Below, piece after piece: positions 24,048-34,983 of a DNA stretch of 64,000 nucleotides. Below the pieces are notes generated by a model. That model was not told the origin of the DNA. It saw nothing but the letters and a program-made list of their open reading frames with translations, and searched no databases. A program made the position numbers and the translations under genes. This DNA comes from Artemisia argyi (Eukaryota > Streptophyta > Magnoliopsida > Asterales > Asteraceae), in the NCBI GenBank assembly GCA_030686995.1, contig CM060709.1, forward strand, positions 269,681,057 to 269,745,056, given 5' to 3'. Numbering within the stretch: position 1 is the stretch's first letter; each line of letters begins with the position of its first letter.

Positions 24048-24436
24048 AGTAATTTTTCTAAGATGGTGGTAGAATATCTTGGAGTAAAATGATGTGAAAC
24101 AATAAAGTGGTAGTAAAATAGCTTGAAGTAAAATTTGTTGAATGGTTTATAGGATAACTGGGTAAACCTTATAGAATGGTAATAGTCTACTAATCAATCA
24201 AATTGGTTTGGAGATAAAAATACAGTAGATGAAAATTATCACAAAGAGTTGTTTATTGAACAATAAATATTCTTAAGTCATAAAAACTCTCATTACTAGG
24301 GATGACATACACGTAGTACAACATAGTGCATAAATAGATATGACGGCTAAGTTCTAAACTTCATTGTTCTGCAGTGTTGTTGAGATTCTGATAAGCTCCT
24401 TCTCCTCCTAACATATATGCTTTCCCCTGGATATCT
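24048..24436 (-). other. Interior of B between gag and the captured fragment
   Basis: AT-rich and mostly non-coding. At its right edge (about 24350-24450) the minus strand carries a short open tail, GKAYMLGGEGAYQNLNN, in a different frame from gag. This is the end of the gag/protease junction region after a frameshift. It stops before any protease motif. Confidence 0.6.
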
Positions 24437-25675
24437 TCAACCTGTTGGCCTTGGTTTTTGGGGACATCCGTTCTTGTAATGTCCACTTTCTCCACTCCCA
24501 AAGCATATAACTATTGGTTGTGTGTTGCTACCAGTAGCTACAATATTTATTCTATAATCCTTGGCAAGATGTCCTGGCTTTTGGCAATTGTTGCACTTGG
24601 CCGAGCAAGGACCTGCATGATGGTAGTTGCACTTGGTACACTGTGGTAGAGTCCCAATGTATTTACCTCCGGCTGGTGCAGCAACATAAGCCGTTGCGGC
24701 TTCTTGTCTTTTGTTTTGCTGGTTATGATGATTGTTGTTTTGATTTGGGTTGTTGTTGTTGTTACTTCCACGGTTACCATCCCATGGTCGCTTGTTGTTG
24801 TTGTTCCCATTGTTATTGTTGTTATGGTAATTGGAGTTGTTGAAGTTTTGTCTTTGGGTTTCCGCTGTACGTACCACCTGGTCCATGAGGCTGCGAGACA
24901 TCCGCATAGCCTCATCAAGTGTTTTGGGACCAGACGTAATCATGTTCCCTTGTATGCTTGGTGGGAGTCCCCAGATATACTCTTCCAACAGTTTCTCATT
25001 TGTCGAAACCATTGTTGGGCATAGTATTCTCAATTCATGGAATCGACGGTTGTAACTCAGGATGTCGGTTCCTTTAACAACATGGTTCCAGAATTCTACT
25101 TCTAATTTCAGTATTTCACTGTGAGGGCAATACTCTTTCTTCATATTATCCCCAGAAAGCTTATAATCATTTTGGATGCCCATTGGTTGAGATACTAAAT
25201 TCCACCATGATAATGCTTCATCCAATAGTGGACCGGTGGCATATTGAACTTTATCATTCTCGGTGCATTTGTTGATCAATAATACTAACTCCGCTTTTTC
25301 AAACCAGGGGTTAAAATTTACAGCTCCAGTAGTACCTTTGTAATTGGTGGGTTGGCAATTTAAATAACCCTTGAATGTGCAACTCTTACATACCAGATCA
25401 ATATTTATTACTGGAGGACCGGCTGGGTTTGGTCCTCTAGTATTGATGGTAGTTGCAGCAATTCGAACAGCTTCAGCAGTTCTAGTAGTTTCAGCAGTTC
25501 TTGCAGTTTTAGCAGTTCTAGCAGCTTCAGCAATTCTAGTAGCTTTAGCGGCTGTTGCTGCCTTTGTAGCTATGGCTGCTCGTTCAGTTGCTATTGCTGT
25601 ATTTACACTATCTTTAACTAGTTGGCGAATAGCAGCTTGAGTCATTGCTGGTGGTGTCTTCTTCGTTGGCGCCAT
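24437..25675 (-). CDS. gag: Gag polyprotein of element B
   Basis: I choose the ATG at 25675 (MAPTKKTPPAMTQAAIRQ), because the 42 codons upstream look like leader. The product is about 412 residues and would form the particle that packages element RNA. Residues 20-75 are an Ala/Thr/Arg repeat region. The Retrotrans_gag domain follows, with FNPWFEKAELVLLINKC, LLDEALSWWNLVSQP and EEYIWGLPPSIQGNM. The C-terminus is Asn/Gln-rich with degenerate zinc knuckles: CNNCQKPGHLAKDY has lost its last Cys, and CFGSGESGHYKNGC has lost its second. The frame ends at 24437, and a short continuation is found in another frame. The capsid frame is open, unlike the gag of element A. Confidence 0.88.
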   Translation of the reverse strand: MAPTKKTPPAMTQAAIRQLVKDSVNTAIATERAAIATKAATAAKATRIAEAARTAKTARTAETTRTAEAVRIAATTINTRGPNPAGPPVINIDLVCKSCTFKGYLNCQPTNYKGTTGAVNFNPWFEKAELVLLINKCTENDKVQYATGPLLDEALSWWNLVSQPMGIQNDYKLSGDNMKKEYCPHSEILKLEVEFWNHVVKGTDILSYNRRFHELRILCPTMVSTNEKLLEEYIWGLPPSIQGNMITSGPKTLDEAMRMSRSLMDQVVRTAETQRQNFNNSNYHNNNNNGNNNNKRPWDGNRGSNNNNNPNQNNNHHNQQNKRQEAATAYVAAPAGGKYIGTLPQCTKCNYHHAGPCSAKCNNCQKPGHLAKDYRINIVATGSNTQPIVICFGSGESGHYKNGCPQKPRPTG

Positions 25676-26078
25676 GATTCTATTATATAGAAGATACGTC
25701 GTGAATAGAGTAGTTGTGAAATAAGCATGATTTTTGATGGGAAATGATAGAATAATTACGTTTGAAGATTTAAAGGCATAACACATGATAGTATAAAACA
25801 AGAGTTTTATTCATACAACGTTGGTTGATTTACAAAATCGAAACTTATTACAAGCTTCTTCAAAATTTACTAACTGATACTATCAGTTTAGTAATTACAA
25901 CGTTTTCTACTATCGCTAGTTATTACATGGATTTCATAACATTTACTAACTGAGTCTAATCAGTTTGGTAGTACAAAAGATAACTAGTATCATCACACTA
26001 GTCTATTGACGGTTAGAAGGTCCGAGCAGCTCTGATTGATCGGCAACTTCTTGGTTTAGTGTGTCATAGGGGTACGAC
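25676..26078 (-). other. Spacer between upstream ORF and gag in B
   Basis: Non-coding AT-rich sequence on the minus strand, containing three related ACTRACTGA-type direct repeats (around 25868, 25919 and 25947). No ORF of note. Confidence 0.5.
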
Positions 26079-26540
26079 TCAATGAAGTTTGAGAGGCTGT
26101 AGTTCCCATGCTGACTTCTTTTGTTGGATCAATGGTGGTCGTGATACGATCCATAATGAGTGATCCAATTCATCACATGTAGGGATATCAAAGGGAAGTG
26201 ATAGTGGTGGTGGTAATGGCGCTAGTACATATTCATACTCATTATCCTCCTCGGAGTCTGCCTCAACCCAATTTTGTTCAAAATAATTAGAAGTATTCGA
26301 CGCAAAATTAGTTGGTATTGGTTCCTCCTCTTCTTCGTCGGTTGAATCTTCGAAAGGTTCTTCTTTGTCATCAGAAGTGAAGGCATTTGCGAAGTCAAAT
26401 CCGAACTCGGGTGAGGGTGGTAAGACTTGGAAGTTATTAGGTAGAGTGGGAACATAGTCGGGAGAAGTGGGTACGCACATGATTTCTATTAGAAGAATTA
26501 CTATGTTAAAACAATTCAAATGTTCATGGGAAGTGCTCAA
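26079..26540 (-). CDS. Acidic upstream ORF of element B, function unknown
   Basis: This 153-codon minus-strand frame lies between the primer-binding site and gag. The start may be the first ATG, at 26540, or the internal ATG at 26480 (MCVPTSPDYVPTLPNNF). The central part is strongly acidic: DDKEEPFEDSTDEEEEEPIP, and later EADSEEDNEYEY. A proline-rich stretch, APLPPPLSLP, and Trp-containing ends follow. I recognise no domain. Some plant Gypsy lineages (Tat/Ogre) carry an extra ORF before gag, but I see no motif proving a link. An open frame of this length in a decayed region suggests that it was recently under selection or recently acquired. Confidence 0.5.
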   Translation of the reverse strand: MSTSHEHLNCFNIVILLIEIMCVPTSPDYVPTLPNNFQVLPPSPEFGFDFANAFTSDDKEEPFEDSTDEEEEEPIPTNFASNTSNYFEQNWVEADSEEDNEYEYVLAPLPPPLSLPFDIPTCDELDHSLWIVSRPPLIQQKKSAWELQPLKLH

Positions 26541-26807
26541 AATGTGATAAGTGTGTATATATCAATATACTAATATGTTCATGTAGTATAAAATGCTTAC
26601 GGGGAAATGCTCAATTATGCTAGGGGTACATATATCCATATGCTAACATGTTTGTGTAGTATAAAATGCTTAATAAGTCCATAATCGTCTGGAGGATGGA
26701 AGACACGGAGAGCAGAAGGCTATAAAAATGTTTTTGCTTGTAAGTGTAGTTATAGTTTAGGTCTCAATTAGACCCGTTTCTCTATAACCATGGCTCTGGT
26801 ACCAATA
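26541..26807 (-). promoter_or_regulatory. Leader and primer-binding site of element B
   Basis: On the minus strand the right LTR is followed by ATTGGTACCAGAGCCATGG (26787-26805). This is a primer-binding site for initiator Met-tRNA with one change from the usual TGGTATCAGAGC. Two related blocks (26540-26590 and 26620-26670) repeat ATGTTYRTGTAGTATAAAATG. Confidence 0.82.
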
Positions 26808-27966
26808 TGTAACACCCCCAATTCATGGATGCAGCGGAATTCAAATCGGGTGTTACTCGACGGCACAATAGTCACAATAATAGAAAACGAACTCTAATTG
26901 AGTCGTTTTAAAGGAGTTATCATTCAAATTATATAAATATCAGAGATTACAAAATGAGGTCCTAGATGGTTCCATGTTTACAAATTTCATTAGATGAGTT
27001 TTCGAATGATAATAAAATTTATAGCCCTTTTGAATATCCGTGCCCTTCTGTGCCATCCTTGATCATCATGGACCTGAAATACATGCTTAAGAGGTCAACA
27101 CAAAGGCTGAGTGATATTCATAGAGTTTGTTTAATGGTTGAACACAATATGTTGGTAGTATGAGTTAATTAGACTCATACTCATGGTTGGAAAACAAAAC
27201 AGGTAGGCTACGTTATTATACGCCCATAAATGTAATATACACAAAGCTTATGACACCAAAACGTTAACGGGTACCAATATCAATCGGCGGAGTTATCCCG
27301 GTAGGTACATTGCTAACATACCTAAATCTCAAATATTAGTGCATTTGTTTGAACTTAGTCAATACAAATGGGATTCGTCAATCCCAATAGGCCTATTCAC
27401 AATATTCGCGCTCACTATTACTAGTGATTAAATGGTTCATAATAAGGGATATTGGTTTTAGCAAGGATAGTACTTAGTGATAATAAAACAATCAGGCAAG
27501 CATACAATTGAAAAGCATTGTGTTCGGTTTAAAATAGCATGCATTCCCCCAAGGGTTTGTAAAACAATTAAGTAATGGAAAGTGGGGCTATGAACTCACC
27601 GTGAGTTGGATGATGTATAATGAGAATGATGGATATGCCATGAGAATTTCTACGAGCAACCTAGAATAATTGTTGCAACTTAGGTTTGGAATAATGTCTA
27701 AGAAAACGAAGAATTGCCTATATATGTCTTGCATTTAGTCCATGATGTAGTACTTAGTATAGTATAAGTCTTTGAAAAGAAATGGTTTATGAAACATGTA
27801 TGGTCTATATATCGCTTACTACCGTTCGGGCCGACATAATTCAGAAGTCATGTAGTAAACGTTCGAGGAGCCAGGACACTTTAATTCGTAAATCCACAAC
27901 TCATCTCGACGGCTTACTTAATGAACTCCTCACATGAGGCTCCTTACTATTGTAGTATTTGATAAA

Positions 27967-28061
<95 letters not shown>

Positions 28062-30376
28062 TTTTGATCCGAAAAGTTACATGTCCAATATTTGAATAAA
28101 CTTAGAAAAGTTTACTTTTACATGAAGATTGTTATTAGGATGAGTTTCTTAAATCTTGTATGACAATTACTTGTAAGATCTCATGGTTCTTTAGATGGAG
28201 TAGATCCAAATTGCATGTTTAAGTTATCGCTAACTCTCTAGTTCATGTATTTGCCTTGGTAAGTTTATATGGTCGTTAGCTCATGTTTTCGCCTAAGTAA
28301 GTTTATATGGTCATTTAGTCATGGCCTTGCCGTGACCTTTGGTCATTGTTCCATGGTCTTGAGACTCAACCTTGGCTTTAGCCATGGTTGTGGTCTTGAA
28401 TCTAGGTCATTAGACCTCTTGTTCTTTTTAAACAATAACAATTATATAGTGACTTATATATATAAAATAGATGTTAAGAAACTGAAGAAAATCTCATTCG
28501 TTATTGGTTTTCTGGAGACGTGCTCCCGATTTTATGAAGAAAACGTGATTCCGGACAACTTTCGTGTTTTAACTTTTTCGTGAAACTGATCAGAAGGGCC
28601 TCTTTTTGCGTGTTTTATGTTCTGTCACAGAAAGTATTTAGGCAGTTTTGCCACAAAGTTTTGGTAACTTCAAATGGTCATAACTTTTGACACGTATACT
28701 CGTTTTAGGTGGTTCAAATTGCTATGTTTTCCTTGTTAAGTCCTCTACTACAATATGTAATGGTCCAATATCATAATTTTACCATTTTGATCAGATTTTA
28801 CCAAGAAAGTCACTAGTTTACTTGTTTAAATAACTTAACTTAACAATCATTTACAATAACTTGTTTTACTCATTTTTATACATCATGGACATAATCATAA
28901 GACAATATATAGCATGAATTGTAAATATCATGAATATGATATTTAACAAGAATTATGTTAGGGTTTTGCTTACAACTTTTGGCTTTCAATTAAGAAAGGA
29001 AGTTAACATGTAAGGTAAGGACTTTGATAGACTTAAGCTTCACCCTACTTTACTTCAAGCAATCTTTCTACACTTGTATTCTTGAAAGAGAGATGATGAA
29101 AGTTGAGGTGACTTGAGTAGATTCAAACTCAAGAGAAATCACCAAAGTTTCTAGGGTTTGGAAGTAGTTTGATGAATCAAAACCAAACTAGAGTTTCTAT
29201 GTTGTTGTAGCACTTGATACTTGCATGAAATTGGAAGTAAATGAGCTAAGGTTATGGTGTTTGTGTGTGTGATGTGTGGCGTACAAAGGAGGGGGAGGGG
29301 GCTTTTATAGGGTCTTGAGGAGGTTACAAACCTTGACTTGTCAAACCTTGGAGACCAAGTTGAACACATGTAAACATCTTAAGACCTTAAGCTTGTGATC
29401 AAGCCACATGAGGGGTGACTCCCCCCACCCTATGGCGGTTTGGAATGGATAAGGGGGAGTGAGTTGGCTTGTGATGATATTATCCTAGTTATATTGATAG
29501 TTTTGACTCCGTAAATTGCTAACCGTACGTGATTAAGCCTCAAAACGTAAAACCGGGTATCGTAAAAATGTGGAACTTGAAAGTATGGTTAAACATGTCA
29601 ATATACTTCATAATAAAATATAAAATGAGTGGTAGGTTCCATTGGGGTGCTAAAACCCTGCTCAAACTGGAAACACGGGTCTAAAACGCGTAATACGTAA
29701 ACCGTACGAATATTGTGTAAAATTAAGAAAAGTAAAATGTTACTTTTCCAATACGATAATAATGATTTAAAATGACTTATAATGTCTAGACTGGGCTCAG
29801 TCTAGTGTCGGTTGGTATTAAATGTTCTTTTAGACATAAAACCGTAAGCCTAAAAATCAAGGAATGATTTATAAAATCAAGGAATGATTTTTGGTCAAAG
29901 GAGGAGGGAAAAATATGTTGACTTTTTCCAAAAATGTGAAAACTCAAATTGTCTTAGAAACGCGGTGCAGGTATAGGCTAAGGTTACGGCTAAGTAAAAA
30001 CGCTTAAAAACGAAAATTCCTGTTTTTCACGGCCGATGTTTATTTGGTCATATTTTGCTCAGTCATGATTAATTCTCTAATAAATCATGAGTGTATCAAA
30101 CATTTTTCTGATGCGGGGAAAATTAACGCGATCGAGTTTCGTTGTGCGTAGAATTTTTGAATGACGTATTACCCTAAAACGTGTAGTTCCTTAATAACTT
30201 TCGCGAAAATGATCTGATGAGTGTCAAACTTTTATTTTGCTATGGAAATGATTTATCATACGAGAATATGAAATAAAAATCAAATTTCGGAAAAAGTGAA
30301 TAGTAAAAGTGAATAGTAAAAATGAATAGTGAAATTTTCGAGAATAGAAGTTAACCTGAAAATGTTAATTGTTACA
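26808..30376 (-). repeat. LTR of element B, right copy (5' LTR in element sense)
   Basis: This 3569-bp copy of 19974-23522 contains the longer TA run at 27967-28058 and scattered substitutions. B is therefore older than A. Confidence 0.93.
27967..28058. repeat. TA microsatellite in right LTR of B
   Basis: About 46 TA units, longer than the run in the left LTR. Confidence 0.95.
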
Positions 30377-30381
30377 TCTGG

Positions 30382-31204
30382 GGTTGTGAGGCTCTCGTTA
30401 AACGAGATACGCCAAACAAACTTGAGCCTAGAACTATCAAGTGTATCTTTGTAGGATACCCAAAGGAAACGATGGGTTACTATTTCTACTACCCACACGT
30501 GAACAAAATATTTGTTGCTCGATATGCTGAGTTTTTTGAGAACAGTCTCATCTCACAAGAAGCAAGTGGGAGCAAAGTAGACTTTGATGAACTTCAAAGC
30601 GACGATGCACAACCTTCTAGTAACACTAGTGAACATCAAAATGAGACTGAGCATGAAAATGTTGAGCCTCTTCGAGATGTTGCTCCCATTCGTAGATCCA
30701 AAAGGATACCTCAAGCACCTGAACGATATGGTTTTTATATCGATGCTGAGGAACATGAGTTAGGGGATCATTGTGAACCCGTTAACTATCGAGAAGCTAT
30801 ATCGAGTCCTGAAAGCGATAAGTGGAACGAAGCTATGAATGTGGAATTGAAATCCATGAAAGACAATGATGTGTGGGTCAAGGTAGACCTACCCCCCAAT
30901 GCTAAAGCCATTGGGAGTAAATGGCTCTACAAGATAAAGACCGATGTGGATGGAAATGCACATACCTATAAAGCTCGTCTTGTAGCAAAAGGTTTCACTC
31001 AAATCTACGGAATTGACTATGAAGAAACCTTCTCGCCTGTTGCAGACATTAAAGCAATTAGGATTCTTATAGCCATAGCAGCGTATTATGACTATGAGAT
31101 TTGGCAAATGGATGTCAAGACTGCCTTCTTAAATGGCCACCTAAACGTGGACGTTTATATGGTGCAACCCGAGGGCTTCGTGAATCCAAAATATCCTGGC
31201 AAAG
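30382..31204 (+). pseudogene. pol (IN-RT): Copia D integrase C-terminus and N-terminal reverse transcriptase
   Basis: This continues the integrase frame cut at 19973, with GCEALVKRDTPNKLEPR and CIFVGYPKETMGYYFY. A low-complexity linker follows. The reverse transcriptase then begins (SKWLYKIKTDVDGNAHTYKA, KARLVAKGFTQ), including the motif QMDVKTAFLNG with the first catalytic Asp. It is cut at 31204 by element C, right after PKYPGK. The flanking CAAAG (31200-31204) and TAAAG (38880-38884) are the target duplication with one change, and the RT reading continues at 38885. Confidence 0.9.
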
Positions 31205-32608
31205 TGATGAGACGAAAAATGATCCATTTTTAGGGGGTCATTTAAGCCCGAATTCGAATTTATTTGATCAAATATTGCCCTAAATCGTTCCTTTTGTGAT
31301 TTTAGGTACTTTGGGAGAGAAATCTGGAAAAGAAGCAATTCGGACGTTTTTGGAGCATAAAAGTGAAGAAAACGCCAAAGTCTTAATTTTCCATGCTGGG
31401 AACAGTAGGTGACGGCGTCAAGAGTAACATCCTGACGGCGTCAAGAGCAAAATTCCATGATGATCCAGTACAGATTTGACGGCGTCACGAAGTAGGGCGT
31501 CAAGAGTAAAAGTCATGACGGCCTGGAAATGATTATCACTTGACGGCGTCAAATGCAGATCAAGGCAGTCCGAGAAGAGTTTTGGCGGCGAGGTGACGGC
31601 GTCACAATGTTGGTCTTGACGCCGTCAGACCCCTTTTCCTATATATAGTTTTCTAATTTTCACATTAAAAAGAGAGAAGTTTTGGAGAAACCCTAAGTAC
31701 GAACTTGGTGCGAATTTTACAGGTTTTTCAAGGGTTCCAAGCCCTTGATACCTTACATGTGTAATTGAGATAAGTGTTCTTTTAATTCAATCAATATGTC
31801 TATGTGTTGGTTGTCTATATCTTGTTCTTGTCTTAATTCCATCATGCTAGGCTAGATCTATCTTGTGTTTGCTTGGATCTAATGAAACCTAGATGTTAAT
31901 TATGTGTTGATTACTTGTTTATACTTATCTTGGATGAATGATTTATATGTTAGGCTTAAGAAAACTGGCAGATCTCCAATTGGTAACATGCTTGAACGTC
32001 TTAAGAAACATGAACCGACGCGCACTAGGTCTTTATTGGTTGTATTTAATGCATGAGCCACTGTTTATAATCCCTATAGTTGTGCTGGGCATGGTATAGG
32101 AGGAGATAAGAGCTCATAGAATTGGGGAGTTAAGTGTGCCACCCCATGAATGGTATTAAGGAATACGATCCGTCATCCATGCAATTATTACAAGTAATTA
32201 ACGTGTAAAAGATGTCTAGGGAGTAGTGAAATCTAAGTAAACACATTTTCTCCACTTATTGCTCACAACTTTAGTATAATTTAGTTTATTTTCATTTCTA
32301 GTATTTTATTTTGATTGCATCTTTAGTATTGGGTTAGTTGATTAGCAACTAATTCCGCCCAAATCCTTCAAACCCGAGATTTTTAATTGCTTTTCATAAA
32401 ATATAAAATACAAAAATAATCATCCCTCACCTTTAGAACTAGTATTTAGGTTTTCTAATCCTAGCGACACTATTCCTAAGCTGAACGGTCAATCCCCCGG
32501 TACTTGTCACTATACTATACTACAACGATCAGGTACACTGCCTGGTGGGGGTTGTAAGCTTCTCAAGATCCCTTGAGAGGTAAAGCCTGTTGCGATTCCC
32601 ACGCATCA
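31205..32608 (+). repeat. 5' LTR of element C
   Basis: A 1404-bp LTR. It contains a cluster of TGACGGCGTCA motifs (31410-31627) and then a TATA box, TATATATAG, at 31640-31648. The short + strand frame of integrase in the first 30 bp is only read-through from Copia D. Confidence 0.94.
31410..31648 (+). promoter_or_regulatory. TGACG-type motif cluster and TATA box in LTR of C
   Basis: The 11-mer TGACGGCGTCA (or its complement form TGACGCCGTCA) occurs at 31410, 31433, 31477, 31541, 31594 and 31617, with partial forms at 31496 and 31516. Each has two opposed TGACG half-sites, the core bound by plant TGA-class bZIP factors (as-1-like elements). The last copy ends 12 bp before TATATATAG. A stress- or salicylate-responsive promoter is a reasonable inference but is not shown. 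Confidence 0.6.
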
Positions 32609-32772
32609 AGTTTTTGGCGCCGCAGCCCGGGGAATAGTTATTGTCTAGGTTAGAATTTCTTTTTATTAGGTCTACTTGCTAGATTCCTTTCTAGTAAGAT
32701 TTTATTTTTATTTTTAGGTTCTCTTTAGTCTATCTTATTTCTTTGTGCTTTTGTTTGTAACCACCCGACATC
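32609..32772 (+). promoter_or_regulatory. Primer-binding site and leader of element C
   Basis: TGGCGCC at 32615, followed by GCAGCCCGGGGAA, matches the Athila-type primer-binding site with small changes. A 130-bp T-rich leader runs to the gag ATG at 32773. Confidence 0.8.
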
Positions 32773-34983
32773 ATGGACAACGGGAACATCTTTGAACCCG
32801 TCATCCCACCACAACAAAACCCACCATTAGAACCCCTTAGGCCCCGAACCTTAGGAGAGTATTCCCGACCTAGCCACCAAGGCTACCGAAACACCATTGA
32901 GCTCACCGGAGCCAATGTGACCCCCTTGCGATCCGACACCATCCGGTTGGTGCAAAGCGGATGTGCATTCCATGGACTTCGTTCCGAAGATCCAAACCAA
33001 CATCTTAAGGACTTCCTCAAAATCGTAGACTCCATAGACCTAGATGTTGCAACTAGAGATACAACCCGATTACGCCTATTCCAATTCTCTCTACGGGATC
33101 AAGCTAGTCAATGGCTTGAGCGTTTACCCGCGGGATCCATCACCACATGGGATGATCTCACCACTTGTTTCCTTGCTCAATTTTTCCCACTGGGGAGAAC
33201 TACTAAGCTTAGAAATGACATCTTGATGTTCCAACAACGTCAAAATGAATCTCTTTATGAAGCATGGACTCGTTTCAAGGACTTACTCCAAAAAGTCCCT
33301 CATCATGGTATAGATCTTTGGCTCCAAGTCCAAATCTTTTATGACCATATCGACATCTCCACGAGGTGAGCCATTGACCAATCGGCTGGTGGTAAGCTAC
33401 GTGATCTAAGTGCGGAACAATCATGGGAACTCATAGAAGATCTTGCTCTCTATGACAACGAAAGTTGGAATGATCCCCGTGACTTGAACAAAACAGTCAA
33501 GGCAATATCTTTACCTTCGAACAATTCTAGCACTCCCGACCGTAGGATCATGGAACTTGAGGACCAAGTCAAGTTTCTCATGAAATCTTACGAAGCTCCT
33601 AAGCCTTCAAGCCAAGTGAACAAAATCACTTCTTCATGCGAATTATGTAGTGGTCCCCACGACACTCGTGATTGTGTGGAACTCCCCGGAACAGCTTTTG
33701 CGGACTACGCATCCACGCGTACCGACGAAGCGGGAGATAAGTGGTACATTTTCAAGCCCGAGCCAAACACTTACGGTGATTCATACAACCCCTCATGGAA
33801 AAATCACCCAAACCTTAGGTGGAAACAAAATCAACCCAATTCTTCCAATCCGCCTAATCGTTACCAACCAACCGGTCCACCCTCCAACCGTACTCTCAAC
33901 AACAATCCTTCTAACAACTTTGGTAGTACTAACGATCTTGAAGGATTGATGTCTAAGTTCATGGCATCTCAAGAGGCTCGCATAGCTAGGTTTGAAACCG
34001 AATTCAACCAACAACAAACAGAGTTGACCAACAGGATTGACAACTTGTTGAAAGCCCTCAACAACCAAGCATTAGTCACACCTAGGAAGGACACTAGGGA
34101 CACCAATAACGGAAGCCAAATTAAGGACCCCTCATCATCCAAACATGTCCACTTTGTCAATGTTGTCACCATTAAGCCAATAGATAAGGAGATGGAAGAA
34201 AGTGGCAAGGATGAAGTTAGAATAGAAGCCGAGACTAAGGATGAGAGTAGGGAAGTTGAGGTAGAGCCTATAGAAGAATGCTTTAATAAGTTGCCAACCA
34301 AGGAAGAACGGGAATACCATAAGGATTTATTCGATAGTCCCGAGAGACAATATATCCTTGGCACCCCCATTATCAAAATGGGAGACCCCTCTAACATTAA
34401 CATCCCATGCAATATCGGGCACATGCATATATGGAAAGCTTACATCGACCCTAGATCATCTGTGAACATCATGAATAGGACTTATTACAATTGGGTGATG
34501 AAGAAGCAACTTGATTTTAGGATGATGCCCGATAAGAATCTGATGAGTAATTTTGTAGGAAGAGTGAAGGGACTGCATGTGATTATAGGGAATCTCACCT
34601 ATGAGATCGATTTTATGATAGTTGAGGACACTCGTCCGGTGATAGATGCTTGCCTAAGCCAAATAATATTTGGAAAACCATTTGTTGAGGCCACTAGGAT
34701 GAGTTATGATCCGACTTTAGGGATAGTTAGATTCAAGGAAGAAAATGATGAAGTTGCCTATCAAATGCCCTACAAAATTGAGCAATACCGCCTTCTCTCT
34801 AATATCGAAAAGGAACACAAGCAAGCGGCTTATTATAGGAATGAGGAGGATAGACGTAGAGGAGTAGAGTATGTAAAGAACAGAATGCTTGGTTTCTACA
34901 AAGAATGCTTGCAACTAGGTCCGGAGTACAAAACTGGTTTAGAAGACGACCTAGAGAGTGGAACCAATGATGAGGTCACGTAG
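32773..34983 (+). pseudogene. gag: Gag and protease-like ORF of element C, one stop
   Basis: The first part (32773-33369) begins MDNGNIFEPVIPPQQNPPLE and holds an Athila-type Retrotrans_gag domain (FQFSLRDQASQWLERLPAGS, FLAQFFPLGRTTKLRNDI). It ends in a TGA after DISTR, and homology continues directly in the same frame (GGKLRDLSAEQSWELIEDLA) into the 499-codon frame from 33484. The second part has a CCHC-like CELCSGPHDTRDC, a coiled-coil-prone stretch and a protease-like segment (ILGTPIIKMGDPSNINIPCN). The usual catalytic DxGSS reads DPRSSVNIM, so Gly is replaced. It ends at 34983 before any RT. A single nonsense change separates two otherwise open halves. Confidence 0.87.

Larger units (their letters stand above)
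19974..30376 (-). mobile_element. Non-autonomous Gypsy-like element B (gag only, TR-GAG type)
   Basis: The LTRs are 19974-23522 and 26808-30376, and the interior is 3.29 kb. The flanking target sequences are TTTGG (19969-19973) and TCTGG (30377-30381), a 5-bp duplication with one change. The primer-binding site ATTGGTACCAGAGCC on the minus strand lies at 26791-26805, and the polypurine side reads GGGGTAGAGACTGTAACA on the minus strand. Coding content on the minus strand is an acidic upstream ORF and a gag ending at the gag/protease junction; pol is missing. A host-derived receptor-kinase 5' end lies between gag and the polypurine tract. Gag-only elements of this kind are known in plants as TR-GAG elements and depend on partners for enzymes. 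Confidence 0.92.

Noticed and set aside
24458..25640. Cys/Val-rich + strand frames opposite the gag of element B, which look like membrane proteins.
   Set aside because: They are antisense shadows of Asn-, Thr- and Ala-rich gag codons.
31410..31627. Regular TGACGGCGTCA repeats, considered as a CRISPR-like array.
   Set aside because: The repeats are 11 bp, irregularly spaced, found in both LTRs of a plant element, and near a TATA box; a promoter motif cluster fits better.
33650..34424. Overlapping frames on both strands within gag of element C.
   Set aside because: Shadows of the gag/protease frame, which has clear homology.
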